Positions 1 to 5,905 of a stretch of 7,150 bases of DNA are shown piece after piece. Position numbers and translations under genes: made by a program. Source of the DNA: Paracoccaceae bacterium (GTDB lineage: Bacteria > Pseudomonadota > Alphaproteobacteria > Rhodobacterales > Rhodobacteraceae); NCBI GenBank assembly GCA_023260935.1, contig JALQTL010000091.1:1-7150 (forward strand). Reading direction: 5' to 3'. Every line of letters starts with the position of its first letter. The first letter of the stretch is position 1. Below the pieces are notes generated by a model. The model ran no database searches. It saw only the letters and a program-made list of their open reading frames with translations, and was not told where the DNA came from.

Positions 1-959
1 CCGCGATGGCGCTGCACGATGTGCTTGACGATGGCAAGGCCAAGGCCGGTGCCGCCCTTTTCGCGCGAACGGTCACTGTCCACCCGGTAGAAGCGTTCGG
101 TCAGGCGGGGAAGGTGGATCGGATCGATGCCATCGCCATGATCGACCACATCCACCCGCAGTGCCGGCCCCTTGGGCAGTTGATCGGTGTGCAGCGTCAC
201 CTCGACCCGCCCGCCGCCACCGCCGTATTTGAGGGCGTTCTCGATCAGGTTCTGGAACACCTGCACCAGTTGGTCGGTATCGCCGGCCACCAGCGAGGGC
301 ACGGTGGGCGGGGCGGTCAACGTCAGGCTGATCTGTGCCGCCGCCGCCATCGGGCGCAGGGTGGCAAGGGTGCCGGCCAGCACTTCGGCCACGTCCACCC
401 GGGTGGTCGGGCGCACACGTTCTTCCGACTCGACCCGGCTGAGATGCAGAAGATCGCGGATCAGCCGGTTCATCCGCTCGGCCTCGCGCTGCATGATGCC
501 CAGAAAGCGGTCGCGCGCGGCCGGATCATCCTTTGCCGCCCCGCGCAGCGTTTCGATGAAGCCCAGCAGCACGGTCAGCGGAGAGCGCAGTTCGTGGCTG
601 ACATTGGCCACGAAATCGCGCCGCATCTGGCCCATCTGTTCCACCGCCGTCAGGTCTTCGAAGACACAGAGCACACCCGCGGACGGCGGCAGCGGCGTGA
701 TCGTGACGCGGTGAACCATGTCCTGCGAGGGCCCCGGCACCAGATGGCGGGCCTGACCCGCCTCTCCCCTTTTCAGGGCGGCGGTCAGCACTTCCTGCAC
801 CTCGGGCTGGCGCAGGGCGATGGCGTGGTGGCGCCCCTTGCTGGCCGCCCCGATCAGGCTTTCGGCGCCGGTGTTCAGTGCCAGTATCCGTTCGTCCTGC
901 CCCACCACAAGGGCAGGCAGGGGAATGCCGGACAGCATGGCGGCAATCGTTCTATCCAC
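1..959 (-). CDS. phoR: Phosphate regulon sensor histidine kinase PhoR (C-terminus off the left edge)
   Basis: This is a sensor histidine kinase that would autophosphorylate on His and pass the phosphate to a PhoB-type regulator under phosphate limitation. 319 codons are visible. A PAS-like region covers about residues 9-110 and begins LSGIPLPALVVG. The dimerisation/phosphoacceptor helix carries SHELRSPLTVLLGF with His122. The ATPase domain has an N box (NLIENALKYG, Asn237/Asn241), a G1 box (DHGDGID, from Asp273) and a G2 box (KGGTGLGLAIVKHI, from Lys301). The window edge removes only a short C-terminal tail. The start is GTG at 959, with GGAG six bases upstream. ATG at 938 is an alternative. 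An in-frame TAA at 996-998 limits any extension to 12 residues, so there is no room for N-terminal membrane helices. The PhoR assignment rests on the PAS-HisKA-HATPase layout and the H-box sequence. In related bacteria pst, phoU and phoB genes often lie downstream, which here would be outside the window. Another PAS-type kinase is possible. Confidence 0.9.
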   Translation of the reverse strand, partial: MDRTIAAMLSGIPLPALVVGQDERILALNTGAESLIGAASKGRHHAIALRQPEVQEVLTAALKRGEAGQARHLVPGPSQDMVHRVTITPLPPSAGVLCVFEDLTAVEQMGQMRRDFVANVSHELRSPLTVLLGFIETLRGAAKDDPAARDRFLGIMQREAERMNRLIRDLLHLSRVESEERVRPTTRVDVAEVLAGTLATLRPMAAAAQISLTLTAPPTVPSLVAGDTDQLVQVFQNLIENALKYGGGGGRVEVTLHTDQLPKGPALRVDVVDHGDGIDPIHLPRLTERFYRVDSDRSREKGGTGLGLAIVKHIVQRHR

Positions 960-965
960 GTCAGG

Positions 966-969
966 CTCC
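966..969 (-). promoter_or_regulatory. Ribosome binding site of phoR
   Basis: GGAG on the minus strand sits six bases before GTG at 959. This spacing is what favours the GTG over the downstream ATG at 938, which would cut into the first residues of the PAS domain. Confidence 0.55.
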
Positions 970-1057
970 GTTTGCAGGCGTTCTCGCAACGCTTCTTAGC
1001 GAATCCATCCGACGGTGACGAGCGCGGCCTTGAACTTCGCCCCGAAACCTCTATCTG

Positions 1058-1069
1058 CACGAAATCGTG
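1058..1069. repeat. Short inverted repeat in the phoR / receiver-like intergenic region
   Basis: The sequence CACGAAATCGTG has 5-bp arms CACGA and TCGTG around a central AA. It lies about 100 bp upstream of the phoR start and 75 bp upstream of the chosen start of the divergent gene, so it could be an operator. It does not match any operator consensus I can name. Confidence 0.3.
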
Positions 1070-1091
1070 ACCCTGCCGGCGGGAATGTGAA

Positions 1092-1111
1092 TTTTGAATA
1101 CACTTTTGAAT
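1092..1111. repeat. AT-rich tandem direct repeat, TTTTGAAT twice
   Basis: TTTTGAAT occurs at 1092-1099 and again at 1104-1111, a 12-bp period. On the minus strand this reads ATTCAAAA, GTGT, ATTCAAAA. It is one of the few AT-rich patches in a GC-rich window and lies between the divergent starts of phoR and the receiver-like gene. A regulator or RNA polymerase contact site is plausible. It does not match the PhoB box as I know it. Confidence 0.4.
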
Positions 1112-1143
1112 TGCAAACCCCTCATCCTGGCCCGGGCCTGCCC

Positions 1144-1512
1144 ATGACGATGGATCGTGGCATCAGGGGCGTCCGCGCGCAGCTTGCGACCGCTGCCCCG
1201 GCAGAGGGTGTGTTCCTGTCGCTGGGCCTTCCGCGGACTATTGCCGAAGCCTTTGCCGGCGGGCATCCCGTCATCACGATGGCGGTGGCCGATATCTCGC
1301 GCGAGCGGCTGGCGCCGCTGACCATCGCCATCACCGCCTGCCCGCTGATGGCCGAGGACACCGATGCGATGCTGACGATCCATGCGCTGAAGGCGGCGGG
1401 CTTTTGCGGAACGCTGATGGTCATCGCACCGCGCCTGCCCAATGCGGGCATTGTAGAGGCCGAGCTGCGGGGATTGTGCCCCGATATCCGGGTGAAGATC
1501 ATTTCCCCATGA
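1144..1512 (+). CDS. Small receiver-like protein lacking the phospho-acceptor Asp; function unknown
   Basis: I do not recognise a named family. The reading frame has strong G/C third-position bias from about codon 1150 on, which supports a real gene over the minus-strand frames opposite it. From ATG 1144 it encodes 122 residues. The second half alternates hydrophobic strands and amphipathic helices in a receiver-like order. LTIAITACPL (residues 59-68) sits where the phosphorylated strand would be, followed by a helix about 72-85, strand GTLMVIAP (89-96), a helix about 100-111, and strand IRVKIISP (115-122). No Asp lies at the end of the first of these strands, so phosphorylation there is unlikely. 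The start is uncertain: ATG 1144 has no clear Shine-Dalgarno, ATG 1150 is two codons on, and GTG 1087 would add 19 AT-rich codons. It is divergent from phoR, and its 3' end overlaps the convergent carbonic-anhydrase-like gene by 14 bp. The receiver-like reading is inference. Confidence 0.7.
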   Translation: MTMDRGIRGVRAQLATAAPAEGVFLSLGLPRTIAEAFAGGHPVITMAVADISRERLAPLTIAITACPLMAEDTDAMLTIHALKAAGFCGTLMVIAPRLPNAGIVEAELRGLCPDIRVKIISP

Positions 1513-2023
1513 CGCGAAGGCCGTCGCGGAAACGGCGGGCATTGGCCCGGTAGCCTTCGGCCGATTTCAGAAGCCGCGCGCGCGCCTCGTCATCCAGAAC
1601 GCGCACCACCTTGCCGGGGCTACCCATCACAAGGCTGCCATCGGGGATTTCCTTGCCTTCGGTGACAAGCGCGCCGGCCCCGATCAGGCAGCCACGGCCG
1701 ATGCGGGCGCCGTTCAGTATGGTGGCCCCCATGCCGATCAGGCTGCCCGCCCCGATGGTGCAGCCATGCAGCATGGCCTTGTGGCCAATGGTGCAATCGG
1801 CCCCGATGACCAGCGGAAAGCCCATATCGGTATGCAATACGCAGTTTTCCTGAAGGTTCGACCCGCGCCCGACCCGGATTTCTTCGTTGTCGCCGCGCAA
1901 GGTGGCGCCGAACCAGACCGAGGCCTCATCCTCCAGCACGACGCGGCCGATCAGGTTGGCATCAGGCGCCACCCAGGCCGAGGCGGCGATCTGCGGGGCG
2001 ATACCGTCAAGCGCATAGATCAT
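1499..2023 (-). CDS. Gamma-class carbonic anhydrase family protein (left-handed beta-helix)
   Basis: A 174-residue protein made of hexapeptide repeats (such as IGADCTIGHKAMLHGCTIGA) that form a left-handed beta-helix, as in YrdA/CaiE/PaaY-type proteins, which form trimers with metal at subunit interfaces. The three zinc-ligand histidines are in place: His64 (in VLHTD), His81 and His86 (in GHKAMLHG), with the 81/86 spacing of the archaeal Cam enzyme. Arg43, Asp45 and Gln58 also fit the conserved site. Asn46 stands where Cam has a catalytic Glu, as in many short relatives, so CO2 hydration activity is uncertain. The length is normal. The ATG overlaps the gmk stop by 4 bp (ATGA), and AGGAG lies 11 bases upstream inside gmk, so translation is probably coupled. 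It is the last gene of the yicC-gmk unit. Confidence 0.9.
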   Translation of the reverse strand: MIYALDGIAPQIAASAWVAPDANLIGRVVLEDEASVWFGATLRGDNEEIRVGRGSNLQENCVLHTDMGFPLVIGADCTIGHKAMLHGCTIGAGSLIGMGATILNGARIGRGCLIGAGALVTEGKEIPDGSLVMGSPGKVVRVLDDEARARLLKSAEGYRANARRFRDGLRVMGK

Positions 2024-2667
2024 CGGGCGTCAAACTCCTGATTCAGGCCGCGCACGAATTCGGCCAGTTTCGGTTGCCGGTCGCGCCGCATCCGTTCGGC
2101 CTCCAGCACCGTCAAGAGCTTGGCAAAGGTGGCTTCCAGATCGTCATTGACCAGAACATAGTCATATTCGGCCCAGTGGCTGATTTCGTCCCGGCTTTTG
2201 GCCATGCGCCCGGCAATGACCTCATCGCTGTCCTGGGCCCGGCCGCGCAGGCGTTCCTCCAGCGCCGAAATCGACGGTGGCAGGATGAAGATCGACACCA
2301 CATCGCGCCCCAGCGCGGAATTGCGGATCTGCTGGCCGCCCTGCCAGTCGATATCGAAAAGCGTATCGCGCCCTTCGCGCATCGCCTGTTCCACCGGGCC
2401 GCGCGGGCTGCCGTAAAGATTGCCGAAGACCTCGGCATGTTCCAGCATCTCGCCCGTTGCGACCATCTGTTCGAACTCGGCGCGCTGCTTGAAGTAATAT
2501 TCGCGCCCGTCGGTTTCGCCGGGGCGCGGGGCCCGTGTGGTGGCGCTGACGGAAAAGCGGATCGTGGGATCCCATGCCATCAGCTTTTTCGCCAGTGTCG
2601 ATTTGCCCGCCCCGGAAGGCGACGAGAGGATAAGAAGAAGGCCGCGCCGATCTGCCATCCGGGTCAT
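2020..2667 (-). CDS. gmk: Guanylate kinase
   Basis: Cytoplasmic enzyme that converts GMP and ATP to GDP and ADP, required for GTP, dGTP and (p)ppGpp synthesis. The 215 residues are of normal length. The P-loop is SSPSGAGKST (residues 15-24, Lys22). The GMP-binding region contains VSATTRAPRPGE with Ser41, Arg45 and Arg48, then GREYYF with Tyr57/Tyr58, and Glu79 and Tyr85 in EHAEVFGNLYG. FDIDWQGGQQI is a family signature. The start at 2667 overlaps the yicC stop as ATGA, which favours coupled translation. ATG at 2658 (MADRRGLL) would give a protein three residues shorter and is close to many relatives, so the exact start is not settled. It sits between yicC and the carbonic-anhydrase-like gene. 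The yicC-gmk pairing is common in Alphaproteobacteria. Confidence 0.97.
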   Translation of the reverse strand: MTRMADRRGLLLILSSPSGAGKSTLAKKLMAWDPTIRFSVSATTRAPRPGETDGREYYFKQRAEFEQMVATGEMLEHAEVFGNLYGSPRGPVEQAMREGRDTLFDIDWQGGQQIRNSALGRDVVSIFILPPSISALEERLRGRAQDSDEVIAGRMAKSRDEISHWAEYDYVLVNDDLEATFAKLLTVLEAERMRRDRQPKLAEFVRGLNQEFDAR

Positions 2668-3557
2668 TCCACGTTCTGAACCTGTTCGCGCATCTGGTCG
2701 ATCACGGTCTTCAGGTCAAGCCCGATCCGGGTCAGCGCAAGCGACTGGGCCTTGGAACACAGCGTATTCGCCTCGCGCATGAATTCCTGGATCAGGAAAT
2801 CGAACTTGCGGCCCACCTGCCCGTCTTCGGCCAGAAGCCCGCGCGCGGCGGTGACATGGGCGGCCAGCCGGTCCAGTTCCTCGGTCACGTCGCTTTTCAC
2901 CGCGATCAGCGCCAGTTCCTGTGTCAGCCGGGTTTCGTCGACGCCTTCGGCCGCTTCCAGCACCCGGGCAAGGGCGGCGCGCAGCGCGGCGCGGCTGGCA
3001 TCGCGGCGGGCCTCGGCCTCGGCCACGGCATCGGCGGTCAGCCCGGCGATCTTGTCAAGCTGCGCCCCGATCACCGCGTTCAGCGCGCGCCCTTCGTCGG
3101 CGCGCATGGCCGAGAACGCGGCAAGAAGCGGCGGAAGATCGGCCAGCAGCGCGGCCCTGAGCGGGGCAGTATCTTCTTCCTGCGAGGCGGTTTCATAGAC
3201 CCCGCGCAGGGCCAGCACATCGGCGGGCGTCGGCTGGCCAAGGGTGACGCCTGCGGTCATGGCGGCATCCTCGATGCTGCGCAGGGCCTCCAGCGCGCTG
3301 GCCAGAACGGCCGGGTTCACCCGTTGTGAGGGCGGGGCCGAATCCTCGCGCGAGACTTTCAGCGACAGGCTGATATTGCCGCGCCCGAAGGCCTTTTGCA
3401 GCTCGGCCCGCAGCGCGACCTCCAGCCCGTCGATCCAGTCCGGCACGCGCAGGCGCAGGTCCAGCCCCTTGCCGTTGACCGACCGGATATCCCAGACCCA
3501 GGCATAACCCAGCCCCTGCCCCTTGCGGGTTGCAAACCCGGTCATCGAAACGGTCAT
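2664..3557 (-). CDS. yicC: YicC/YloC family endoribonuclease
   Basis: A YicC-family protein of 297 residues from the chosen start. In E. coli, YicC is linked to RNA turnover, including decay of the small RNA RyhB, and family members have been reported to be endoribonucleases. The N-terminal domain begins MTVSMTGFATRKG and includes DIRSVNGKGLDLRLRVPDW. The C-terminal DUF1732 domain ends with GRKFDFLIQEFMREANTLCS and LDLKTVIDQMREQVQNVE, both strong family signatures. The middle is a helical, Ala/Glu/Arg-rich region about residues 130-220. The longest frame starts at 3602, but its first 15 residues are Pro/Gly-rich and unlike the family. ATG 3557 restores the usual N-terminus and has purine-rich AGGG just upstream; ATG 3545 is also possible. 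First gene of the three-gene unit with gmk, whose ATG overlaps the yicC stop. Confidence 0.93.
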   Translation of the reverse strand: MTVSMTGFATRKGQGLGYAWVWDIRSVNGKGLDLRLRVPDWIDGLEVALRAELQKAFGRGNISLSLKVSREDSAPPSQRVNPAVLASALEALRSIEDAAMTAGVTLGQPTPADVLALRGVYETASQEEDTAPLRAALLADLPPLLAAFSAMRADEGRALNAVIGAQLDKIAGLTADAVAEAEARRDASRAALRAALARVLEAAEGVDETRLTQELALIAVKSDVTEELDRLAAHVTAARGLLAEDGQVGRKFDFLIQEFMREANTLCSKAQSLALTRIGLDLKTVIDQMREQVQNVE

Positions 3558-3604
3558 CCGCCCTTGTCCCTTTCCCGGCGCCGGCCCCGGCGCGTTTACC
3601 AATC

Positions 3605-3620
3605 GTTCAGAATGTTGAAC
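3605..3620. promoter_or_regulatory. Operator-like dyad between yicC and the PAS_5 gene
   Basis: GTTCA and TGAAC form perfect 5-bp arms around a 6-bp centre (GAATGT). The site is about 50 bp upstream of the yicC start and 165 bp upstream of the PAS_5 gene start. The right arm overlaps TTGAAC (3615-3620), which could act as a -35 element for plus-strand transcription with TAGATT at 3641, although the 20-bp spacing is poor. The arms are not the direct repeat GTTC-N7-GTTC used by alphaproteobacterial LexA. Confidence 0.3.
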
Positions 3621-3696
3621 CGCAACCCCGCCCGCTGGTGTAGATTAACACGCAAGTAACCAGTCCTGACGGGCGACAGGCCGCACGGCCCCCGCG

Positions 3697-3743
3697 CGCC
3701 CGTGCCAAGCCCCCCGAAAGCCGCGCAGGGCTTAGCACGGGCG
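3697..3743. repeat. Long GC-rich imperfect hairpin upstream of the PAS_5 gene
   Basis: Two 16-base arms (3697-3712 and 3728-3743) pair at 15 of 16 positions around a 15-base loop. The only break is C3706 against A3734. In a minus-strand RNA this becomes a G-U pair, so the stem would be unbroken. No T-run follows on either strand, so it is not a standard intrinsic terminator. It ends 42 bases before the PAS_5 gene start and could be a leader structure or a terminator of an unseen short transcript. Confidence 0.5.
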
Positions 3744-3772
3744 GGCGGGCCGGGGCAACTGGCGGGCGGCAG

Positions 3773-3778
3773 AGGGAG
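3773..3778 (+). promoter_or_regulatory. Ribosome binding site that sets the PAS_5 gene start
   Basis: AGGGAG lies seven bases before ATG at 3786. It decides the start against the longest frame, which opens at 3702 inside the upstream hairpin with a Pro/Gly/Arg-rich stretch unlike a protein N-terminus. Confidence 0.6.
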
Positions 3779-3785
3779 AACGAGA

Positions 3786-4403
3786 ATGACGACGCGCATG
3801 ACGGATCCGGGAACGGGGGGCGATGACCGGCTGGATACCAGCGCAATCGCCCAGGTTCGGGCCTATTGGGAAGCCCTGCGGACGGGCGACAGCGTGCCCT
3901 TGCGCGCCCGGATCGACCCGCGCGGCATTGCCGGGGCGCTGGACCGGGCCTTTCTGATCGAACGCATCGCGCCCGGGCTGGCGCAGTTCCGCATTGCCGG
4001 CATGGCCTGCAACCGGCTGTTCGGGATGGAGGCGCGGGGCCTGCCGCTTTCCAACCTGTTTCTGGCCGAATCCCGGATGCAATTGCAGATCGGGCTGGAG
4101 CGGGTCTTTGCCGGCCCCGGGGCGCTGCACCTGTGGCTGCGTGCCGAACGGCGGGCCGGCCGGGGGGAAACGCTGGCGCGGATGGATCTGTTGCCGTTGC
4201 TGAACCATGCCGGGCAATGCACCATGGCACTGGGCTGCCTTGCCCTGCCGCAGGACGCCGGGGCCGAGACGCGCTTTGCCATCCGGTCCAGCCGCTTTGA
4301 CCCGGTTGCCAGCCCGGAGGTGGCAGAACTGCCCGCCGATGCCCCCGCCAACCCGTTTCGCCCGGCGCGGGCACATCTGCGCCTTGTGCATTCGGCGGGT
4401 TGA
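3786..4403 (+). CDS. PAS domain-containing protein (PAS_5 type)
   Basis: A 205-residue protein that resembles the PAS_5 family of Alphaproteobacteria, small single-domain proteins whose role is unknown. The family-like core runs from about residue 20 to 150: VRAYWEALRTGDSVPLRARI, then IDPRGIAGALDRAFLIERIA, then FRIAGMACNRLFGMEARGLP, a helix about 90-108, and strands including MDLLPLLNHAGQCTMALGCL. The order helix, IDP motif, hydrophobic strand, then a GME-containing turn is what I recognise. The C-terminal 45 residues are less ordered. There is no output domain such as a kinase, GGDEF or HTH, and no signal peptide or membrane segment. It is the only plus-strand gene between two minus-strand units. 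It has its own leader with a long hairpin and ends just before the two-hairpin terminator region. Ligand and partner cannot be told from the sequence. Confidence 0.82.
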   Translation: MTTRMTDPGTGGDDRLDTSAIAQVRAYWEALRTGDSVPLRARIDPRGIAGALDRAFLIERIAPGLAQFRIAGMACNRLFGMEARGLPLSNLFLAESRMQLQIGLERVFAGPGALHLWLRAERRAGRGETLARMDLLPLLNHAGQCTMALGCLALPQDAGAETRFAIRSSRFDPVASPEVAELPADAPANPFRPARAHLRLVHSAG

Positions 4404-4422
4404 CCCTGCCCGGGCGATGCAG

Positions 4423-4454
4423 AAAGGGGCGGCCCCGCCGGGTGCCGCCCCTTT
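4423..4454. terminator. Bidirectional intrinsic terminator candidate
   Basis: AAAGGGGCGGC (4423-4433) pairs perfectly with GCCGCCCCTTT (4444-4454), an 11-bp stem with a 10-base loop. The A/T ends give a short T-tract on each strand. It lies 20 bases after the PAS_5 gene stop and 38 bases beyond the DAHP synthase stop, between convergent genes, so it could serve both. Confidence 0.75.
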
Positions 4455-4459
4455 GCTTG

Positions 4460-4478
4460 CGGGGGCGCCCTGCCCCCG
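4460..4478. terminator. Second GC-rich hairpin, probable terminator of the DAHP synthase gene
   Basis: CGGGGGC (4460-4466) pairs with GCCCCCG (4472-4478), a 7-bp stem with a 5-base loop. It is 14 bases downstream of the DAHP synthase stop codon and five bases from the first hairpin. There is no clear T-run in the minus-strand direction, so it may work together with the neighbouring stem. Confidence 0.5.
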
Positions 4479-4492
4479 TTGTCCTGCTGCCG

Positions 4493-5863
4493 TTACAGCG
4501 CGATGCGCTTGCCTTCTTCGCGCAAGGAAAGCAGCTCCTCGGCCACGAGGAAGGCCAGTTCAAGGGACTGGCTGGCGTTCAGGCGCGGGTCGCAGGCGGT
4601 ATGGTAGCGGTCCGACAGATCCTCATCCGTCACGGCGCGCAGGCCCCCGGTGCATTCGGTCACGTCCTTGCCGGTCATTTCGAAATGCACGCCGCCGGGG
4701 ATCGTCCCTTCGGCCTTGTGGATGGCAAAGAATTCGCGCACCTCGCGCATGATGGAGTCGAAGGGCCGGGTCTTGTAACCAGTGGATGACTTGATGACGT
4801 TGCCGTGCATCGGGTCGCAGGACCACAGCACATTGGCGCCTTCTTCCTGAACCGTCCTGATCAGGCGCGGCAAGTTATCGCCCACCTTGCCCGCGCCAAA
4901 GCGCGCGATCAGCGTCAGCCGCCCGGCTTCGTTCTGCGGGTTCAGCTTGGCCATCAGCACCTTCAGGTCTTCGGCCGTGGTCGAGGGGCCGCATTTCAGC
5001 CCGATCGGGTTCAGCACGCCGCGGCAGAATTCGACATGCGCGCCATCGGGCTGGCGGGTGCGATCGCCGATCCAGATCATGTGGCCCGATCCGGCAACCG
5101 GCTGGCCCGAGATCGAATCCACCCGGCACAATGCCTCTTCATATTCCAGAAGCAGCGCTTCGTGGCTGGTGTAGAAATCGACCGCGGTAAGGGTATGGGC
5201 GGTTTCGGGGTTCACCCCGGCCGCGGTCATGAAGTCGAGCGCATCGGAAATGCGGTTCGACAATTCGCGGTAGCGTTCGGCCTTGTCATGTTCGGCAAAG
5301 CCCAGCGTCCATGAATGGACGCGGTGGATATCGGCAAAACCGCCCGTGGAAAAGGCGCGCAGCAAGTTCAGGCTGGCGGCGGCCTGCGTATAGGCCTGAA
5401 GCATCCGGTTCGGATCGGGGATGCGCGATTCCGGCGTGGGATCGAAGCCGTTGATGATGTCGCCCTTGTAGCTGGGCAGCTCGACCCCGTTGATCACCTC
5501 GGTCGGGGCGGAACGGGGCTTGGCGAATTGCCCGGCCATGCGGCCCACCTTGATGACCGGCACCTTGGCACCATAGGTCAGCACCACAGCCATCTGAAGC
5601 ATCACGCGGAAGGTATCGCGGATGTTGTCAGCACTGAATTCGGCAAAACTTTCGGCGCAATCGCCGCCCTGAAGCAGGAAGGCCTTGCCCTCGGCCGCCA
5701 GAGCAAGCTGCTTTTTCAGCTTGCGCGCCTCGCCCGCGAAAACCAGCGGCGGATACTTTGCCAGCTGCGCCTCGACAGCGTTCAGCGCGGCAGCATCGGG
5801 ATAATCGGGCATCTGGATGCGCGGCTTCGTGCGCCAGTCCGATTTTGTCCAGCCCTTGGTCAT
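4493..5863 (-). CDS. Class II 3-deoxy-7-phosphoheptulonate (DAHP) synthase
   Basis: Catalyses condensation of phosphoenolpyruvate with erythrose 4-phosphate to DAHP, the first step of the shikimate pathway to aromatic amino acids. It belongs to the class II (plant/Mycobacterium-type) family, not the AroFGH type. From the chosen start it has 456 residues, the usual bacterial length. The expected metal ligands are present: Cys69 in QGGDCAESF, His353 in CDPMHGN, Glu395 in GGVHFEMTG and Asp425 in CDPRLNASQS. The Arg-rich phosphate-binding region KVGRMAGQFAKPRS and the IGDRTRQ and GLKCGPST motifs are intact. The longest frame starts at 5887, but GGAG lies seven bases upstream of ATG 5863, giving the family-like MTKGWTKSDWRTKPRIQMPD. 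The gene stands alone with its own promoter (5906-5934) and terminator hairpins. The leader is about 36 bases, too short for a classical attenuator. Whether it is feedback-inhibited cannot be read here. Confidence 0.97.
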   Translation of the reverse strand: MTKGWTKSDWRTKPRIQMPDYPDAAALNAVEAQLAKYPPLVFAGEARKLKKQLALAAEGKAFLLQGGDCAESFAEFSADNIRDTFRVMLQMAVVLTYGAKVPVIKVGRMAGQFAKPRSAPTEVINGVELPSYKGDIINGFDPTPESRIPDPNRMLQAYTQAAASLNLLRAFSTGGFADIHRVHSWTLGFAEHDKAERYRELSNRISDALDFMTAAGVNPETAHTLTAVDFYTSHEALLLEYEEALCRVDSISGQPVAGSGHMIWIGDRTRQPDGAHVEFCRGVLNPIGLKCGPSTTAEDLKVLMAKLNPQNEAGRLTLIARFGAGKVGDNLPRLIRTVQEEGANVLWSCDPMHGNVIKSSTGYKTRPFDSIMREVREFFAIHKAEGTIPGGVHFEMTGKDVTECTGGLRAVTDEDLSDRYHTACDPRLNASQSLELAFLVAEELLSLREEGKRIAL

Positions 5864-5870
5864 GGCCATT

Positions 5871-5874
5871 CTCC
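5871..5874 (-). promoter_or_regulatory. Ribosome binding site that sets the DAHP synthase start
   Basis: Minus-strand GGAG is seven bases from ATG 5863 and only one base from the in-frame ATG at 5869, so it selects the shorter protein. The ATG at 5887 has no purine-rich site upstream. Confidence 0.65.
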
Positions 5875-5905
5875 GGGTCTTCGTCATCGTTAGCGATATC
5901 GGCGC

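Noticed and set aside
1030..1057. Promoter for the receiver-like gene: TTGAAC at 1030-1035, TATCTG at 1052-1057
   Set aside because: Spacing is 16 bp, but only four of six and three of six bases match the consensus, which is too weak to list.
6..1070. A 354-codon plus-strand open frame opposite phoR
   Set aside because: Its translation is rich in His, Gln, Arg and Gly with no recognisable domain, while the minus strand gives an unmistakable histidine kinase over the same bases. Long antisense frames are common in GC-rich genes.
1051..1542. Minus-strand open frames opposite the receiver-like gene
   Set aside because: The plus-strand frame has much stronger third-position G/C bias and a hydrophobic pattern expected of a folded protein. 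The minus frames are Arg/Gly/Ser-rich.
2074..2679. Plus-strand frames opposite gmk
   Set aside because: They are shadows of gmk, whose catalytic motifs are complete on the minus strand.
3605..3620. LexA (SOS) box
   Set aside because: Alphaproteobacterial LexA binds a direct repeat GTTC-N7-GTTC. Here the second half is inverted and the spacing differs, so it is listed only as an unassigned dyad.
3607..4563. A 318-codon minus-strand open frame opposite the PAS_5 gene
   Set aside because: The product is Pro/Arg/Ala-rich without family features, and it runs through the terminator hairpins and into the end of the DAHP synthase gene. The plus-strand frame has a good ribosome binding site and PAS_5-like motifs.
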